A DNA stretch of 64,000 bases, taken from NCBI RefSeq assembly GCF_000701345.1, contig NZ_JNIJ01000022.1:57853-121852 (forward strand), in the 5' to 3' direction. Position 1 is the first letter of the stretch. Every line of letters starts with the position of its first letter. This stretch comes from Bradyrhizobium sp. URHD0069 (GTDB lineage: Bacteria; Pseudomonadota; Alphaproteobacteria; Rhizobiales; Xanthobacteraceae). Under the pieces are notes generated by a model that was not told the origin of the DNA, searched no databases, and saw nothing but the letters and a program-made list of their open reading frames with translations. This document shows positions 18,359 to 28,839 of the stretch, piece by piece. The position numbers and the translations under genes were made by a program.

Positions 18359-19618
18359 TCACTCGATCTCATCCGCTACTTCACTGATCGCTTCATAGAC
18401 CAGGTCGAGTTCGCTTGCCGTGCTGCAATATGGCGGCATCAGGTAAATGGTGTTGCCAAGCGGCCGGATAAGCAAACCCCGCGCGAGAAAGCCTTGGTAG
18501 AGACGGGGACCGATATCAGCCATATAGCCTGCGTCACTATCTGCGATGTCGAGCGCGGCAATGGTTCCGATCTGGCGAACATTTGTAAGGCGCCCATCCT
18601 CACGGAAGCGATCGAGTCCCTTTGTGTGAAGGCGGGCAATACCCGCGATGCGCTCCCTTACTGGCTCTCTCTCCCAAATCTCCAGATTTGCGAGGGCGGC
18701 CGCGCACGCGATCGGGTTCGCGGTATAGGAACTGGAGTGGAAGAAGGTCCGGGTGCGATCCGTCGAATAGTGCGCTTCGAAAATGTCCGCGCGGCAGAGG
18801 GTCACCGCCAACGGCAACGAACCGCCGGTAAGACCCTTGGAATAGCACGCTATATCCGGCGTGACATTGGCCTGCTCGCAAGCGAACAGCGTGCCTGTCC
18901 GGCCCCACCCTGTCATCACTTCATCGGCGATGAAGAGAACGCCGTGCGTTTTGCAAACGCGCTTCATCTCTGCGAGAACCCACGGCGGATAGATGAGCAT
19001 GCCGCCTGCGCCGAGAACCAAGGGCTCAACGATGAGCGCAGCGATTCCTCCTCGCCGGCATGCTGCGTTCAACGCATCCAGCGCCGCCTCTTCGCGCTCC
19101 ATGGACGGAAACGGAATCCGCTCGACATCGAAAAGCAGGGGACTATAGGGTGCATTGAAGACGCCGCGTGCGCCAACCGACATGCCGCCGATGGTGTCGC
19201 CATGATAGGCGCCCTCCAGAGCCAGGATGCGGCTGCGCTTCTCGCCGCAATGTCGCCAAAAGCCCAGCGCCATTTTCAACGCGACTTCCACCGACGTCGA
19301 TCCGCTGTCGGAAAAAAAAACGTATTCAAGCTCTGGTGGCGTGATCGCAATGAGATGACGCGCGAGCTTTTCCGCGGGCTCGTGCGTGAAACCGGCGAAG
19401 ATCACCTGATCGAGACGGTCCACCTGATCCTTGATCGCCGTAACGATATGCGGATGACGATGACCATGAGTCACGACCCACCACGACGAAATGGCGTCGA
19501 ATATTCGGCGACCATCGGCAGTCTCGAGCCAGGCACCCTCGCCTTTGGAGATCGGCGTCGCCTCGGGCTGCACGGCATGCTGGGTGAACGGATGCCATAC
19601 GGCAGATGTCGATTTCAT
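18359..19618 (-). CDS. bioA: Adenosylmethionine-8-amino-7-oxononanoate aminotransferase
   Basis: 419 residues. The N-terminus [17 protein letters not shown] is diagnostic of Bio[20 protein letters not shown], the PLP-binding segment with [11 protein letters not shown] and [11 protein letters not shown] are all conserved. Fold-type I aminotransferase that makes 7,8-diaminopelargonate from KAPA with S-adenosylmethionine as amino donor. The ATG at 19618 overlaps the bioD stop by four bases, so bioD and bioA are coupled. It is the last gene of bioBFDA. Confidence 0.96.
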   Translation of the reverse strand: MKSTSAVWHPFTQHAVQPEATPISKGEGAWLETADGRRIFDAISSWWVVTHGHRHPHIVTAIKDQVDRLDQVIFAGFTHEPAEKLARHLIAITPPELEYVFFSDSGSTSVEVALKMALGFWRHCGEKRSRILALEGAYHGDTIGGMSVGARGVFNAPYSPLLFDVERIPFPSMEREEAALDALNAACRRGGIAALIVEPLVLGAGGMLIYPPWVLAEMKRVCKTHGVLFIADEVMTGWGRTGTLFACEQANVTPDIACYSKGLTGGSLPLAVTLCRADIFEAHYSTDRTRTFFHSSSYTANPIACAAALANLEIWEREPVRERIAGIARLHTKGLDRFREDGRLTNVRQIGTIAALDIADSDAGYMADIGPRLYQGFLARGLLIRPLGNTIYLMPPYCSTASELDLVYEAISEVADEIE

Positions 19619-20256
19619 CCGATCGGCTCCTTCAGAAAATCGCCGATATCGAAATGGCGGGCAAAGGTTGCCCGCAGCACGTCGCCCGTCAGCGGCGCAA
19701 CATGCGGAAGACGACCAAGACGCGGCACACGACCCATGTGGACGATGACGCGCTCGGTTTCGACATTCTCGTCTCCAGTGAATACGATACCGAGAAGCGC
19801 TATACCGCGAGCACGCAGAGCCTCGATCGACAAGAGGCTGTGGTTGATTGTTCCGAGCGTGGTGCGGGCGCAAAGCAGCACTGGCGCGCGCCACTGCGCG
19901 ATGAGGTCGATATAGACGACTTCGCGTGTCAGCGGCACGAACAGCCCGCCAGCCCCCTCCACGACCAGCGGCTGGTCGGTATTCGGCAGAACGAGCGCCG
20001 CAGGATCGATGGCAACGCCATCGAGCTCGGCAGCAAGATGCGGTGATGCCGGTGTCTTCAGCCGATAGGCCTCGGGCAACACCCGTTCGCCGGGAAGACC
20101 GGACAGCCGCAGAACCGTCTCCCTGTCCGTTTCCTCCTGGACGCCGGCCTGAATTGGTTTCCAATAGACCGCATCCAGAGCACCGGCGAGCGCGGCTGCA
20201 AAAACAGTCTTGCCAACGCCAGTATCGGTGCCGGTTACAATTATGCGCGTGGTCAT
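19615..20256 (-). CDS. bioD: Dethiobiotin synthetase
   Basis: 213 residues with the P-loop [17 protein letters not shown] at residues 8-24, and [11 protein letters not shown] in the middle. It closes the ureido ring of dethiobiotin using CO2 and ATP. Overlaps of four bases with both bioF (upstream) and bioA (downstream) indicate tight translational coupling. Confidence 0.96.
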   Translation of the reverse strand: MTTRIIVTGTDTGVGKTVFAAALAGALDAVYWKPIQAGVQEETDRETVLRLSGLPGERVLPEAYRLKTPASPHLAAELDGVAIDPAALVLPNTDQPLVVEGAGGLFVPLTREVVYIDLIAQWRAPVLLCARTTLGTINHSLLSIEALRARGIALLGIVFTGDENVETERVIVHMGRVPRLGRLPHVAPLTGDVLRATFARHFDIGDFLKEPIG

Positions 20257-21383
20257 GCGGCTTTCCGCATGTCCTCAGCCAAGGCCTTAAACAAGTCCAC
20301 CACAATAGCTTCGTTGACGTTCAACGTGAGCGCGATGCGAAGACGCGCGGTGCCCTCTGGGACGGTCGGCGGACGGATCGCCCGGATATCAAAGCCCCTG
20401 CGCTGCAAAGAAGCTGCGAGAGCGACAGCCGCCTGATCGGCGCCGATGATCACAGGAAGAATTTGCGAACCGGACGGCTCGATATTGCAACGACGGCGAA
20501 GCTCGCTTCCCGCGAATTGAACCAGACGTGCGAGTCGATCACGGCGTTCCGAATTGGTCCTAGAGACTTCGAGGGCTACTCGTGTGATTGCGGCAACAAA
20601 TGGCGAGGGTGCAGTCGCGAAGATGAAGGGACGAGCACGGTTGACGAGAAAGTCGCGGATGATTCTCGGCGCAAGGATAAAGCCGCCGACCGTCCCTAGT
20701 GCCTTGCCGCAAGTGTGCAGGGTGATGACATTGTCGCGGCCCTCGAAGGCTGCAGCGAGTCCCCGCCCCTGCGGCCCAAGCACGCCGGTCGCGTGCGCCT
20801 CATCGATCACGACCATGGCCTCGTGGCGATCCGCAACTGCAAATAACTCAGCAAGGTTCGGGCTGTCGCCATCCATGCTATATAGACTTTCGACCGAAAG
20901 CCAGGGCCGGCCTTTGCCACCGGCTGCGCGCCAACGGACAACCGTTGCGTTGAAGGCGCCGATATCATTATGCGGAACCCCGACGAAATCAGCACGTCCC
21001 CGACGAAGTCCTTCATGGACGCTCGCATGGATTAGTTCGTCATGGACTATAAGGTCCCCAGGCTGCGGCAGGGTCGAGAAGATCGCGAAATTGGCGATGT
21101 AGCCACCGCCAAAATAGAGCGCCGTATCGGCGCCGAAATAGGCCGCCGCTTCGCTCTCAAGCGCTTCATGCTCTGGATGGTTACCGCGCAAGAGACGCGA
21201 TCCGCCCGATCCCACGGGCACGCCACGCGCCACCGCGTCGGCAGCGGCGCGCCTCAATTCCTCGGATTCAGCCAAACCGAGATAATCGTTCGATGTGAAA
21301 TCTACTCCAGACCGTTCGCAAAGCGCCCGTAACCGGCCCCGCCCTGCGAGTTCGCGCAAATCGCTCTCAAATCCCTCATGCAT
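20253..21383 (-). CDS. bioF: 8-amino-7-oxononanoate synthase
   Basis: 376 residues. SNDYLGLAE near the start ([16 protein letters not shown]), [36 protein letters not shown] and the lysine segment [12 protein letters not shown] identify BioF, the PLP enzyme joining pimeloyl thioester and alanine. The ATG at 21383 is chosen; its ribosome-binding region is a (GA)n tract followed by GACGAAG. A 173-base gap separates it from bioB. Confidence 0.94.
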   Translation of the reverse strand: MHEGFESDLRELAGRGRLRALCERSGVDFTSNDYLGLAESEELRRAAADAVARGVPVGSGGSRLLRGNHPEHEALESEAAAYFGADTALYFGGGYIANFAIFSTLPQPGDLIVHDELIHASVHEGLRRGRADFVGVPHNDIGAFNATVVRWRAAGGKGRPWLSVESLYSMDGDSPNLAELFAVADRHEAMVVIDEAHATGVLGPQGRGLAAAFEGRDNVITLHTCGKALGTVGGFILAPRIIRDFLVNRARPFIFATAPSPFVAAITRVALEVSRTNSERRDRLARLVQFAGSELRRRCNIEPSGSQILPVIIGADQAAVALAASLQRRGFDIRAIRPPTVPEGTARLRIALTLNVNEAIVVDLFKALAEDMRKAA

Positions 21384-21424
21384 CTTCGTCTCTCTCTCTC
21401 GCGCGCGCCCGCGCGAGCGCGCAC
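21384..21424. repeat. Simple-sequence tract at the bioF translation start
   Basis: On the bioF strand a GC-alternating stretch (about 21401-21422) able to fold on itself runs into a (GA)n tract (about 21389-21400), then GACGAAG and the start codon. The dinucleotide tract occupies the Shine-Dalgarno position. Confidence 0.6.
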
Positions 21425-21556
21425 GGTTGACCGAGCCCGGAATTGTCCGCGTCTCAATAAGGCACTCAGCTTCGTCCGTTGGATGGATCGCTACCAAACC
21501 TCAAGATCAGTTCTTTCCGCTCCTGAATTGACTGCCACGATTCGGAGCGACGACAG

Positions 21557-22627
21557 TTAAGTCGACGCCGACAAAGTCACCATCGTCCTTGCTTCCGCTC
21601 TTTCCATGCCGAGCCGCCGAAGCAAGTGGTGGTCCTTGTCTTCGCTGGGATTGGTCGCGGTCAGAAGCGTGTCGCCGATGAAAATTGAATTGGCCCCGGC
21701 CAGGAAGCAAAGCGCCTGCATTTCATCGGTCATCGCAGTCCGCCCTGCAGACAACCGAATATCGGACATCGGCATTAGGATCCTCGCCAACGCGACGGCG
21801 CGTACAAAGGAAATCGGATCGACGGGTTCGGCCTTGGCGAGTGGCGTCCCTTCAATTGGAATCAGCATATTCATGGGCACGCTGTCCGGATGTTCGGGAA
21901 GATTCGCAAGCGTCCTCAGCATTTCCACGCGGTCGAGCGGTTGTTCTCCCAACCCGAGGATGCCGCCGCAGCAGACCTTCATACCCGCTTCGTGGACGTG
22001 CCTGAGCGTATTCAAGCGGTCAGCGAAAGAGCGCGTCGTGACAATCTGATCATAAAATCGTTCCGATGTGTCGATATTGTGATTGTAGTATTCGAGGCCT
22101 GCGTCGGCGAGTTGGCGCGCCTGCTCTGCGCTGAGCATGCCCAGAGTCATGCATGTTTCCATCCCCAGTGCCTTTACGCCCTTGACCATTTCGATCACTG
22201 GCGCCATATCGCGCGCCTTCGGCGATCTCCAGGCTGCACCCATGCAATATCGAGTCGCACCAGCAGCCAATGCCGCCTTTGCTTGCTCGATCACTCGCAC
22301 CGGATCTATTAGCTTGGATGCATGACGCGCGACGTCGTGATGGGCGGACTGGCTGCAGTAGCCACAATCCTCCGGGCATCCGCCGGTCTTGATGTTCAGG
22401 AGTCTGCTGAACTGTACTTTGTTGGGATCGAACACGGCGCGGTGGATCGTTTGTGCCTTGAAGACCATATCCATGAAGGGAGAATCGTAGATCGCCAGAG
22501 TTTCGTCGCTCGACCAGTCATGGCGGATCGTGAGCAAATCCCTCCCTTGGGGAGAATTGTTCTCCTTCATTTTACGATCGCTGTTCGAGGCTGAAGAAGA
22601 TCGTTTCGTTTCGACCTGTTGTATCAT
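21557..22627 (-). CDS. bioB: Biotin synthase
   Basis: 356 residues. Radical SAM enzyme with the CxxxCxxC motif at Cys84, Cys88 and Cys91 ([13 protein letters not shown]), [12 protein letters not shown] and [19 protein letters not shown]. It inserts sulfur into dethiobiotin. The start at 22627 has AGGAG eight bases upstream. It leads the run bioB-F-D-A. I did not find a BioR-type box (TTATnnATAA) upstream. Confidence 0.96.
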   Translation of the reverse strand: MIQQVETKRSSSASNSDRKMKENNSPQGRDLLTIRHDWSSDETLAIYDSPFMDMVFKAQTIHRAVFDPNKVQFSRLLNIKTGGCPEDCGYCSQSAHHDVARHASKLIDPVRVIEQAKAALAAGATRYCMGAAWRSPKARDMAPVIEMVKGVKALGMETCMTLGMLSAEQARQLADAGLEYYNHNIDTSERFYDQIVTTRSFADRLNTLRHVHEAGMKVCCGGILGLGEQPLDRVEMLRTLANLPEHPDSVPMNMLIPIEGTPLAKAEPVDPISFVRAVALARILMPMSDIRLSAGRTAMTDEMQALCFLAGANSIFIGDTLLTATNPSEDKDHHLLRRLGMERAEARTMVTLSAST

Positions 22628-22710
22628 CGACGGCTCCTATTCGAGAAAAGCTGATCTGGCAGTCGCGGACTTCAAACTGAAGTCCCACAAGATAGTCGGC
22701 CGCCTGCGAT

Positions 22711-22793
22711 GGAGTATGGGAGCACGCTGCCCCAGCCCCAGCCAGTATTTCCTAGCTGCGCCCAATGGTCATCTGCTCTCGAGCCACAAATTC
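22711..22793 (-). pseudogene. Remnant of a GMC oxidoreductase gene
   Basis: Reading the minus strand gives a short stretch with ICG, then DDHWAQLGNTGW and SVLPYS, which matches the GMC region IRGxxxDYDHWAQLGNxGW...SVLPYF also present in the intact gene at 14205-15818 (NDYDHWAQLGNIGWDWKSVLPYF region). One codon (Tyr of DYDHW) is missing and no flanking homology continues, so this is a decayed fragment. Confidence 0.6.
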
Positions 22794-22885
22794 TGAACTC
22801 GCCAGACCTTCAACATTACACGAGGTGGAACAGGATCAAGTCAGGACTGATAACGATCACCTTACGAGCGATGCGACGACGTTTC

Positions 22886-23644
22886 TTAAGTTGTGAGGAG
22901 TCCGCCATCGACTGGTATCACTGCTCCGCTGATAAAGCTCGCCCTGTCCGAAGCGAGGAAGGTTACCGCGTCTGCGATATCCGCAGCAGTCGCTAACCTG
23001 CGTAGGGGTATGCGCGATACAATACGGTCGACCGATTCCGCAGTAAGGCTCGAGTGTGTCATCGGAGTGTCGGCGACTGCGGGCGCGATCGCATTGACAG
23101 TGATTCCAGACGGTCCGAGCTCGCGCGCCAGTCCCATCGTCAGAGCAACGACACCGGCTTTGCTCGTGCCGTAGAGAACGTTACCAATCGAGCCGCCCCC
23201 GCGCGTGGCCGATATAGATGCGATATTCACAATCCTCCCATGTCCCTGCGCAATCATTGTATCTAAGACCGCGCGTATAGAATTGGCAACGCCGTGAAGA
23301 TTGACGGCTATGACACGCTCCCATTCAGCACTTGAAGACCGCTGGAACAATCCCGTGCTCAATATGCCGGCATTGCAGACCAATATATCCAACCGCAGAT
23401 CTTGTTCGACGACAGACTTGACCGCCTCAGTGAGGGCGGCGGCGCAAGTGACATCGACGAGAACAGCTCGCGCATTGAGGCCTTTTGTTCTAAAGGAAGC
23501 AGCAGTCCGTTCCGCTTCCTCACCATTGCGATCAGCGATCCAGACAATGCATCCTTCTGTTGCGAGGCTATTTGCGATAGCGGCTCCGATTCCGGCGGCG
23601 GCGCCAGTAACGAATGCGATACGACCCCGGAGACCGAGTTCCAT
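22886..23644 (-). CDS. Short-chain dehydrogenase/reductase (SDR)
   Basis: 252 residues. Classical SDR: cofactor motif TGAAAGIGAAIA (residues 14-25), NAG at the end of beta-4, catalytic Ser in NIASISA and YGTSK. The C-terminus SFISGAVIPVDGGLL is typical. It would oxidise or reduce a hydroxyl/keto group with NAD(P). It follows the MHS carrier by 11 bases and so probably ends the accC-CT-BKACE-carrier operon. Substrate unknown. Confidence 0.85.
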   Translation of the reverse strand: MELGLRGRIAFVTGAAAGIGAAIANSLATEGCIVWIADRNGEEAERTAASFRTKGLNARAVLVDVTCAAALTEAVKSVVEQDLRLDILVCNAGILSTGLFQRSSSAEWERVIAVNLHGVANSIRAVLDTMIAQGHGRIVNIASISATRGGGSIGNVLYGTSKAGVVALTMGLARELGPSGITVNAIAPAVADTPMTHSSLTAESVDRIVSRIPLRRLATAADIADAVTFLASDRASFISGAVIPVDGGLLTT

Positions 23645-23655
23645 TTCAAATATCC

Positions 23656-25017
23656 TCAGCCTGCTCTCGGAACGACCTTCACTACGCCGTCCGCAGGCAT
23701 AATTCCGGGAGGTGTAGCCTCGTCTACAACCATGTCTCGTTTGTGCGTCTCTCGAATGAGAAACACCGACAGCGTGCTGATAAGGCTGACCACGAGAACG
23801 TAGGCGCAGATATACCAAGGTTGATTGTCGTTAATCCGCAAAAGTTCGGTCGCGATCAACGGTGTCAACCCACTCGCGAAGATTCCGGAGAACTGATAGA
23901 CGAACGAAATTCCGGTGTAGCGAACACGCGTGTCGAACAGTTCGGCGAACAGCGCGGCTTGCGGCCCATAGACGAGCGGATACGCGAACGCAAAGGGAAT
24001 GGCGATCGCCAGCCAAATAAGCCCCGGTGAGCGCAACTCCATTATCCAAAATGAAGGAAAAACCAGCAGACCAATCAATAGAGAGCCGGCGCCGAATACT
24101 CTACGGCGGCCGAACCGATCCGACAGCATCCCACAGAGCGGCAGCATGACGATCATGATCGCGGAAGCGATAATCACGCCAAACAGCGCCACCTGTCTGG
24201 GCATTCCGAGCGCCGTCGTAACGTAGGCGATTGAAAAGACTCCGAACATATTGAACGTGACACCTTCGATGTAGCGAGCCCCGAGTCCAAGAAGTATGTT
24301 TTTTGGATGGGTGCGCAGGAGGTCCAAGAAGGGCGCTTTTGACTCCTGCTGCCTTTCTTTAACACGTGCGAATGCGGGGGTCTCGAGCACCTTCAGGCGG
24401 ATATACAAGCCGACTACAACGAGAGCCGCGCTGAGAAGGAAGGCAACCCGCCAACCCCACGCAAGAAATGAAGCATCTGGCAGGAGCGACAGCAGCGCAA
24501 CCATGCCGGAGCTCAGCAGCAATCCCGCCGGAACGCCGATTTGCGGCCAACTGCCGTAAAATCCGCGACGGTTGTCCGGGGAATGCTCGACTGCCATCAG
24601 GACTGCGCCGCCCCACTCGCCGCCAATGCCGATGCCCTGAAAGACGCGCAGCAGCAGGAGGAGAATCGGCGCCCAGATGCCGATCGATTCGTAGGTGGGA
24701 AGAAGTCCGATCAGGAATGTGGCCAACCCCATGATGAGGAGGGTAAGAACCAGGACGACCTTACGGCCAACGCGATCACCATAGTGGCCAAAAATAATTC
24801 CGCCGATCGGTCTGGAAATGAAGCCGACGAAGAATGTCGCATAGGCGAGCAACGTCCCAACCACCGGATCATAATTTGGAAAGAACAGCTTGTTGAAGAC
24901 CAGTGGAGTCACAACGCCATAAAGGAAAAAGTCATACCATTCAATCGTGGCGCCGACGGAGCTGGCAAATGCCACCAAGCGGATCGATACTTTTTCCTCG
25001 ACATGTTTATCGCTCAT
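23656..25017 (-). CDS. MFS transporter, metabolite:H+ symporter (MHS) family
   Basis: 453 residues with twelve predicted membrane segments. Signatures: SSVGATIEWYDFFLYG, the loop FGHYGDRVGRK and QGIGIGGEWGGA, all typical of MHS carriers that take up carboxylates, shikimate, alpha-ketoglutarate or betaines. The ATG at 25017 is preceded by GGGGAGGAT. It lies between the BKACE and SDR genes on the same strand and probably imports the substrate of that operon. Confidence 0.85.
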   Translation of the reverse strand: MSDKHVEEKVSIRLVAFASSVGATIEWYDFFLYGVVTPLVFNKLFFPNYDPVVGTLLAYATFFVGFISRPIGGIIFGHYGDRVGRKVVLVLTLLIMGLATFLIGLLPTYESIGIWAPILLLLLRVFQGIGIGGEWGGAVLMAVEHSPDNRRGFYGSWPQIGVPAGLLLSSGMVALLSLLPDASFLAWGWRVAFLLSAALVVVGLYIRLKVLETPAFARVKERQQESKAPFLDLLRTHPKNILLGLGARYIEGVTFNMFGVFSIAYVTTALGMPRQVALFGVIIASAIMIVMLPLCGMLSDRFGRRRVFGAGSLLIGLLVFPSFWIMELRSPGLIWLAIAIPFAFAYPLVYGPQAALFAELFDTRVRYTGISFVYQFSGIFASGLTPLIATELLRINDNQPWYICAYVLVVSLISTLSVFLIRETHKRDMVVDEATPPGIMPADGVVKVVPRAG

Positions 25018-25079
25018 TTGATCCTCCCCTTTGATTATTATTTTAGTGCGCATTCTTTCCTTGAAAATTGCTGGACCGG

Positions 25080-25919
25080 CTAGGTGCTGTCTGCCGACGG
25101 CAGGGACAATATCCGCCGTGCCTCAGCCGGAGTTGCCGCGCGACGCCCATATTGATGCGCCAGATCGGCGACTCGCGCGACAAGCTCAGCATTGCTGCTA
25201 GCCAGGCGCGTCTTATCGAAGCGGAGATTGTCTTCGAGACCGGTTCGGGTATGTCCGCCGAGTTCGAAGCACCACTGGTTCATCTCGAGTTGATGACGGC
25301 CAATGCCTGCCCCGGTCCAAGTCGCGTCCGGCATCAATTCGCGCAGCTCCGAGACGAGAAACTCGAGAACCTTCCTCCGGCCCGGGAGAGCATTGGGAAT
25401 GCCCATCACGAACTGAACGTGAACCGGCGCCTTCAGCAAACCACGTTGGAGCAGAGCCTTTGCGTTATACAACATCGCCGCGTCAAAGACCTCGATTTCA
25501 GGCTTGACGTTATTTTCCAGCATGCTCGATGCCAGTGCATCGACGAGTTGGGGCGGATTTTCATAGATCTGGTTTGGAAAATTGACCGAGCCTGTCGACA
25601 GCGACGCCATGTCGGGCCGAAGGGCGATACAACGCCCTCGTTCCGACTGGCTACGGCCCCGGCCCCCGGTCGAGTGCTGAACAATCATACCAGGACAATG
25701 TTTCCGCACACCTTCCTGCACCTCAGCAAAAAGATCCGGGTCCGAGCTTGGGCTCTCGTCCGGATTGCGCACGTGAATATGAGCCAATGCTGCTCCCGCT
25801 TCGAAAGCTTCGTGAATCGACTCGATCTGTTCGCTCGGTTTGACCGGCACCGCCGGCGAATCCGCCTTGCGGGGGATGGCACCGGTAATCGCGACGGTAA
25901 TGATGACAGGCTCACTCAT
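25080..25919 (-). CDS. BKACE family enzyme (beta-keto acid cleavage enzyme, DUF849)
   Basis: 279 residues. The family, founded by 3-keto-5-aminohexanoate cleavage enzyme, condenses a beta-keto acid with acetyl-CoA to give acetoacetate plus a new acyl-CoA, using a zinc-bound histidine pair. Seen here: VAITGAIP at the start, metal motif AHIHVRNPDE (His46, His48), VQHSTGGRG and FVMGIPNALPG. It follows the carboxyltransferase gene by 26 bases. Its beta-keto acid substrate is unknown. Confidence 0.87.
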   Translation of the reverse strand: MSEPVIITVAITGAIPRKADSPAVPVKPSEQIESIHEAFEAGAALAHIHVRNPDESPSSDPDLFAEVQEGVRKHCPGMIVQHSTGGRGRSQSERGRCIALRPDMASLSTGSVNFPNQIYENPPQLVDALASSMLENNVKPEIEVFDAAMLYNAKALLQRGLLKAPVHVQFVMGIPNALPGRRKVLEFLVSELRELMPDATWTGAGIGRHQLEMNQWCFELGGHTRTGLEDNLRFDKTRLASSNAELVARVADLAHQYGRRAATPAEARRILSLPSADST

Positions 25920-25945
25920 GCTATGACCTTGCTATCCTGTTCGAT

Positions 25946-27388
25946 TTACGAAGCATGCTGGATCAAGTGGAAAGACCGAATATCTCTACGCAACGCAACT
26001 TCCTTAAGAAGCGTCGCGAGCGGCGTGTCCGCAAGCGGATAATCCGTGTTGATCGGTCCAGCGCCGCGCAGTTGCCTCACGACCGAGTCAGGATAAAAAG
26101 CCGCCAACAGCAGATCGTCGTCAGAGATAAAGGGCCCGCGTTCGCGGCGCAGCTTGGCGATCCCCGGTTCGAGAAGGTCTCCGGGCCGAGCCGTTATAGG
26201 ACTCTCCCCGCGCGTGATGCGGTCAAAAATATTCTGATCGATTGGACCGGCCACCTCGCCGTAGTGTCCAAGTACATATTTGCGCACCTCGTCCGGCACA
26301 TTGGCGTAGCGTTCCTGGCCCATAACGTTCAGGACTGCCTGCGTCATGACGAACTGTGCGAAAGGGCTAACAATTATCGGATAGCCGAGCTCCCGACGCA
26401 CGCGCGCTGCCTCGTCCAAGACTGCGGGAAGCTTATGACCAAGACCAAGCGCCTCAAGTTGCGACTTGATGTTGGAAATCATGCCGCCGGGCATTTGATG
26501 CTCGTAGTGGAAGGCATCGTACTCGGAGATCACCCCAAGCGGCTTATCCTCGCGTTTTGCTATATAGCGAAGCCGCTCGGCAACTTCTTCAACGGGGCCC
26601 AAATTCAGGTCAACATCAAACCCACGCCTTTGGGCGTTTGCTACAAACTGTTCCGTCGATGGATGCGAAGCACCGTTGGCAAGCGCCGAGGTCGCGGTAT
26701 GAACGACATCAACACCAAGTTCTACGGCCTTGATCGCCCCGTAAGGAGCGAGTCCTGTAAGACAATGCGAATGGAGTTGAAGCGGCAAGTCTCCGCAGAC
26801 CCCCTTGAGAACGGGAATCAGCGTCTCTATGCGCTCTGGCGTTAACAGACCGCTCGCATCCTTCAGGTAAATCGCATCAACTCCAAGCGCGATCAGCTCG
26901 CGAGTCTTCCTTACGAAATATTCATCGGTGTGAACTGGACTCACCGTAAAAACTATGCCGCCCGCCGTGTAGAGGCCGACTCTTTTGGCCGCTCGAACCG
27001 GCCCTTCCATGTTTCGCATGTCATTTAGCGCATCATATGGCGTGTGGTATCGGATGCCGTTGGCGAAAATGCGTTCGGCAGTTAACGCCACTATGTCGTC
27101 AGGAAAGAACTCGAAGGTAAATAGACTTTGGCTACGCGTCATAACGATCAGCGGCGTCTCTTTCATCCAGCCGCTCACAATGCGCATCCGCTCCCAAGGA
27201 TCCTCACGTAGGTAGCGAACGCAAACATCGAAGACAGCGCCGCCAACAAGGTCGATCGCCTCGAATCCTGCGCGATCCAGCCGCGGCGCCAGATCCGCCA
27301 TCATAGCAGTTGTCATGCGCGTCGCCCAAAGGCACTGGTGCGCGTCGCGTAATGTTACGTCGATCAACCGAACCGTCTTGGTGTTCAA
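25946..27388 (-). CDS. Biotin-dependent carboxyltransferase subunit, PycB/OadA-like
   Basis: 480 residues. A TIM-barrel pyruvate-carboxyltransferase domain starts with DVTLRDAHQCLWATRM and has YLKDASGLLTPE (active-site lysine), metal-binding LHSHC, and MPGGMISNIKSQLEALGL, matching the PycB / oxaloacetate decarboxylase alpha pattern. The C-terminal biotinyl domain of those proteins is absent; the sequence ends at about residue 480 without an MKM-type motif. It starts three bases after accC. It would transfer CO2 between carboxybiotin and an alpha-keto acid. Whether it carboxylates or decarboxylates, and which keto acid, is not determinable. Confidence 0.85.
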   Translation of the reverse strand: MNTKTVRLIDVTLRDAHQCLWATRMTTAMMADLAPRLDRAGFEAIDLVGGAVFDVCVRYLREDPWERMRIVSGWMKETPLIVMTRSQSLFTFEFFPDDIVALTAERIFANGIRYHTPYDALNDMRNMEGPVRAAKRVGLYTAGGIVFTVSPVHTDEYFVRKTRELIALGVDAIYLKDASGLLTPERIETLIPVLKGVCGDLPLQLHSHCLTGLAPYGAIKAVELGVDVVHTATSALANGASHPSTEQFVANAQRRGFDVDLNLGPVEEVAERLRYIAKREDKPLGVISEYDAFHYEHQMPGGMISNIKSQLEALGLGHKLPAVLDEAARVRRELGYPIIVSPFAQFVMTQAVLNVMGQERYANVPDEVRKYVLGHYGEVAGPIDQNIFDRITRGESPITARPGDLLEPGIAKLRRERGPFISDDDLLLAAFYPDSVVRQLRGAGPINTDYPLADTPLATLLKEVALRRDIRSFHLIQHAS

Positions 27389-27391
27389 TGT

Positions 27392-28741
27392 CTACTCCGC
27401 CTCTGAAAAACTGTTTTCGACCCAGCGCGTATGCACGTCGCCCGCGGCGAATTCAGGTCTCGATAACAACTCTGCATGAAACTGCACAGTCGTGGGCACA
27501 CCCCTGACCTCGAACCGTCGCAGGGCCGCACGCGCAGATGAAATCGCTTCATTGCGACTGTTCTCTACGATGATCAGCTTGCCCAGCATGGAGTCGTAGA
27601 AAGGCGGCACTTGATAGCCTTGATAGACGTGGGTATCGAAGCGAATTGACGGACCACTCGGCGGTCGCCAAGTCGTCAACATGCCGGGCGACGGCCGAAA
27701 ACCGTTTTTCGAGTCTTCCGCATTGATCCTGAATTCGATCGCGCTGCGGCTGTTCGGCTCGGCAGGCGTGCCGAAGGAAAGCCTTTCGCCGGCAGCGACC
27801 CGGAACTGCTCAGCCACGAGGTCCACATCAAAAATCATCTCGGTCACAGGATGTTCGACCTGGATCCTCGTATTCATTTCGATAAAGAAAAACTGCCCTG
27901 ATTCAGTATCGTAGATGAATTCGATCGTACCTGCATTTTCGTATTTTATGCCGCGAACGAGCGCAAGCGCCGCCTCCGCCATCTTGCGCCGTATCTCGGG
28001 TCGGAGTGAGGGTGATGGTGCCTCCTCAACAAGCTTTTGGTGGCGACGCTGAACACTACAATCGCGCTCCCAAAGGTGAACGGCACCTCCATGTCTATCG
28101 CCGAAGACCTGGATCTCGATATGTCGCACCTTTGAAAAGAACCGCTCCAGGTAAATTTCCGGCTGCCCGAAAGCCGCCTCCGCCTCCGCGGTCGCCTGCT
28201 CGAACTGCGGCGCAAATTCGGCGGCGCACGAGGCGATCCGCATACCGCGTCCACCACCGCCCCCGGTCGCCTTGAGCAGCAGGGGATAACCGATCTGATG
28301 CGCAAACGGCGCGGCATCGAGCGCGCTTGTGAATCCAATTTCCGATCCTGGGACCACGGGAACGCCGAGAGATGCAGCAGTGCGACGCGCCGCGACCTTG
28401 TCGCCCATCAGCGCGATCTGATCGGCTCGCGGCCCCACGAAGGTGAGACCCGCATCCGCGCAAGCAGACGCGAACGCGCTTTTCTCGGAAAGAAAGCCAT
28501 ATCCCGGATACACCGTGTCGCAGCCCGTCGCTTTCGCGACCTCTAGAAGCGCGTCAGCCTTTAGATAGCTGTCTCGCGCCGCGGGCGGACCAATGCAGAT
28601 TGCCCGATCGGCCGCCCAGATGTGAGGAGAGTTGGTATCCCCCGTCGAATAGACAGCAACGGTTTCGATCCCAAGACGACGGCAGGCCCGTATCGCCCGA
28701 AGCGCGATCTCCCCCCTGTTTGCGACGAGAACTCGTTTCAC
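27392..28741 (-). CDS. Biotin carboxylase subunit (AccC-like)
   Basis: 449 residues from the GTG at 28741, the normal AccC length, with GGGAGA just upstream; an ATG at 28753 and one at 28795 are alternatives. KRVLVANRGEIALRAIRACR opens the biotin carboxylase N-domain; the ATP-grasp glycine loop KATGGGGGRGMR and EMNTRIQVEHPVTEMI are conserved. It carboxylates the biotin of the BCCP encoded at 29735-30226 with bicarbonate and ATP. Because it is paired with a PycB-type subunit, it is not the housekeeping acetyl-CoA carboxylase subunit. Confidence 0.87.
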   Translation of the reverse strand: MKRVLVANRGEIALRAIRACRRLGIETVAVYSTGDTNSPHIWAADRAICIGPPAARDSYLKADALLEVAKATGCDTVYPGYGFLSEKSAFASACADAGLTFVGPRADQIALMGDKVAARRTAASLGVPVVPGSEIGFTSALDAAPFAHQIGYPLLLKATGGGGGRGMRIASCAAEFAPQFEQATAEAEAAFGQPEIYLERFFSKVRHIEIQVFGDRHGGAVHLWERDCSVQRRHQKLVEEAPSPSLRPEIRRKMAEAALALVRGIKYENAGTIEFIYDTESGQFFFIEMNTRIQVEHPVTEMIFDVDLVAEQFRVAAGERLSFGTPAEPNSRSAIEFRINAEDSKNGFRPSPGMLTTWRPPSGPSIRFDTHVYQGYQVPPFYDSMLGKLIIVENSRNEAISSARAALRRFEVRGVPTTVQFHAELLSRPEFAAGDVHTRWVENSFSEAE

Positions 28742-28839
28742 TGTCTCTCCCATCTGGAATTCGATTTTCGGATCGATATTCAATATTGTGTCCACAAAAT
28801 CCGTATTGCAAGTTTTTTCCTATCAGTTTATGATAATCC

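Noticed and set aside
18293..19915. 540-residue open frame on the plus strand
   Set aside because: It lies entirely opposite bioA and bioD, has no recognisable domain and is rich in Arg/His, as expected for the complement of a high-GC gene.
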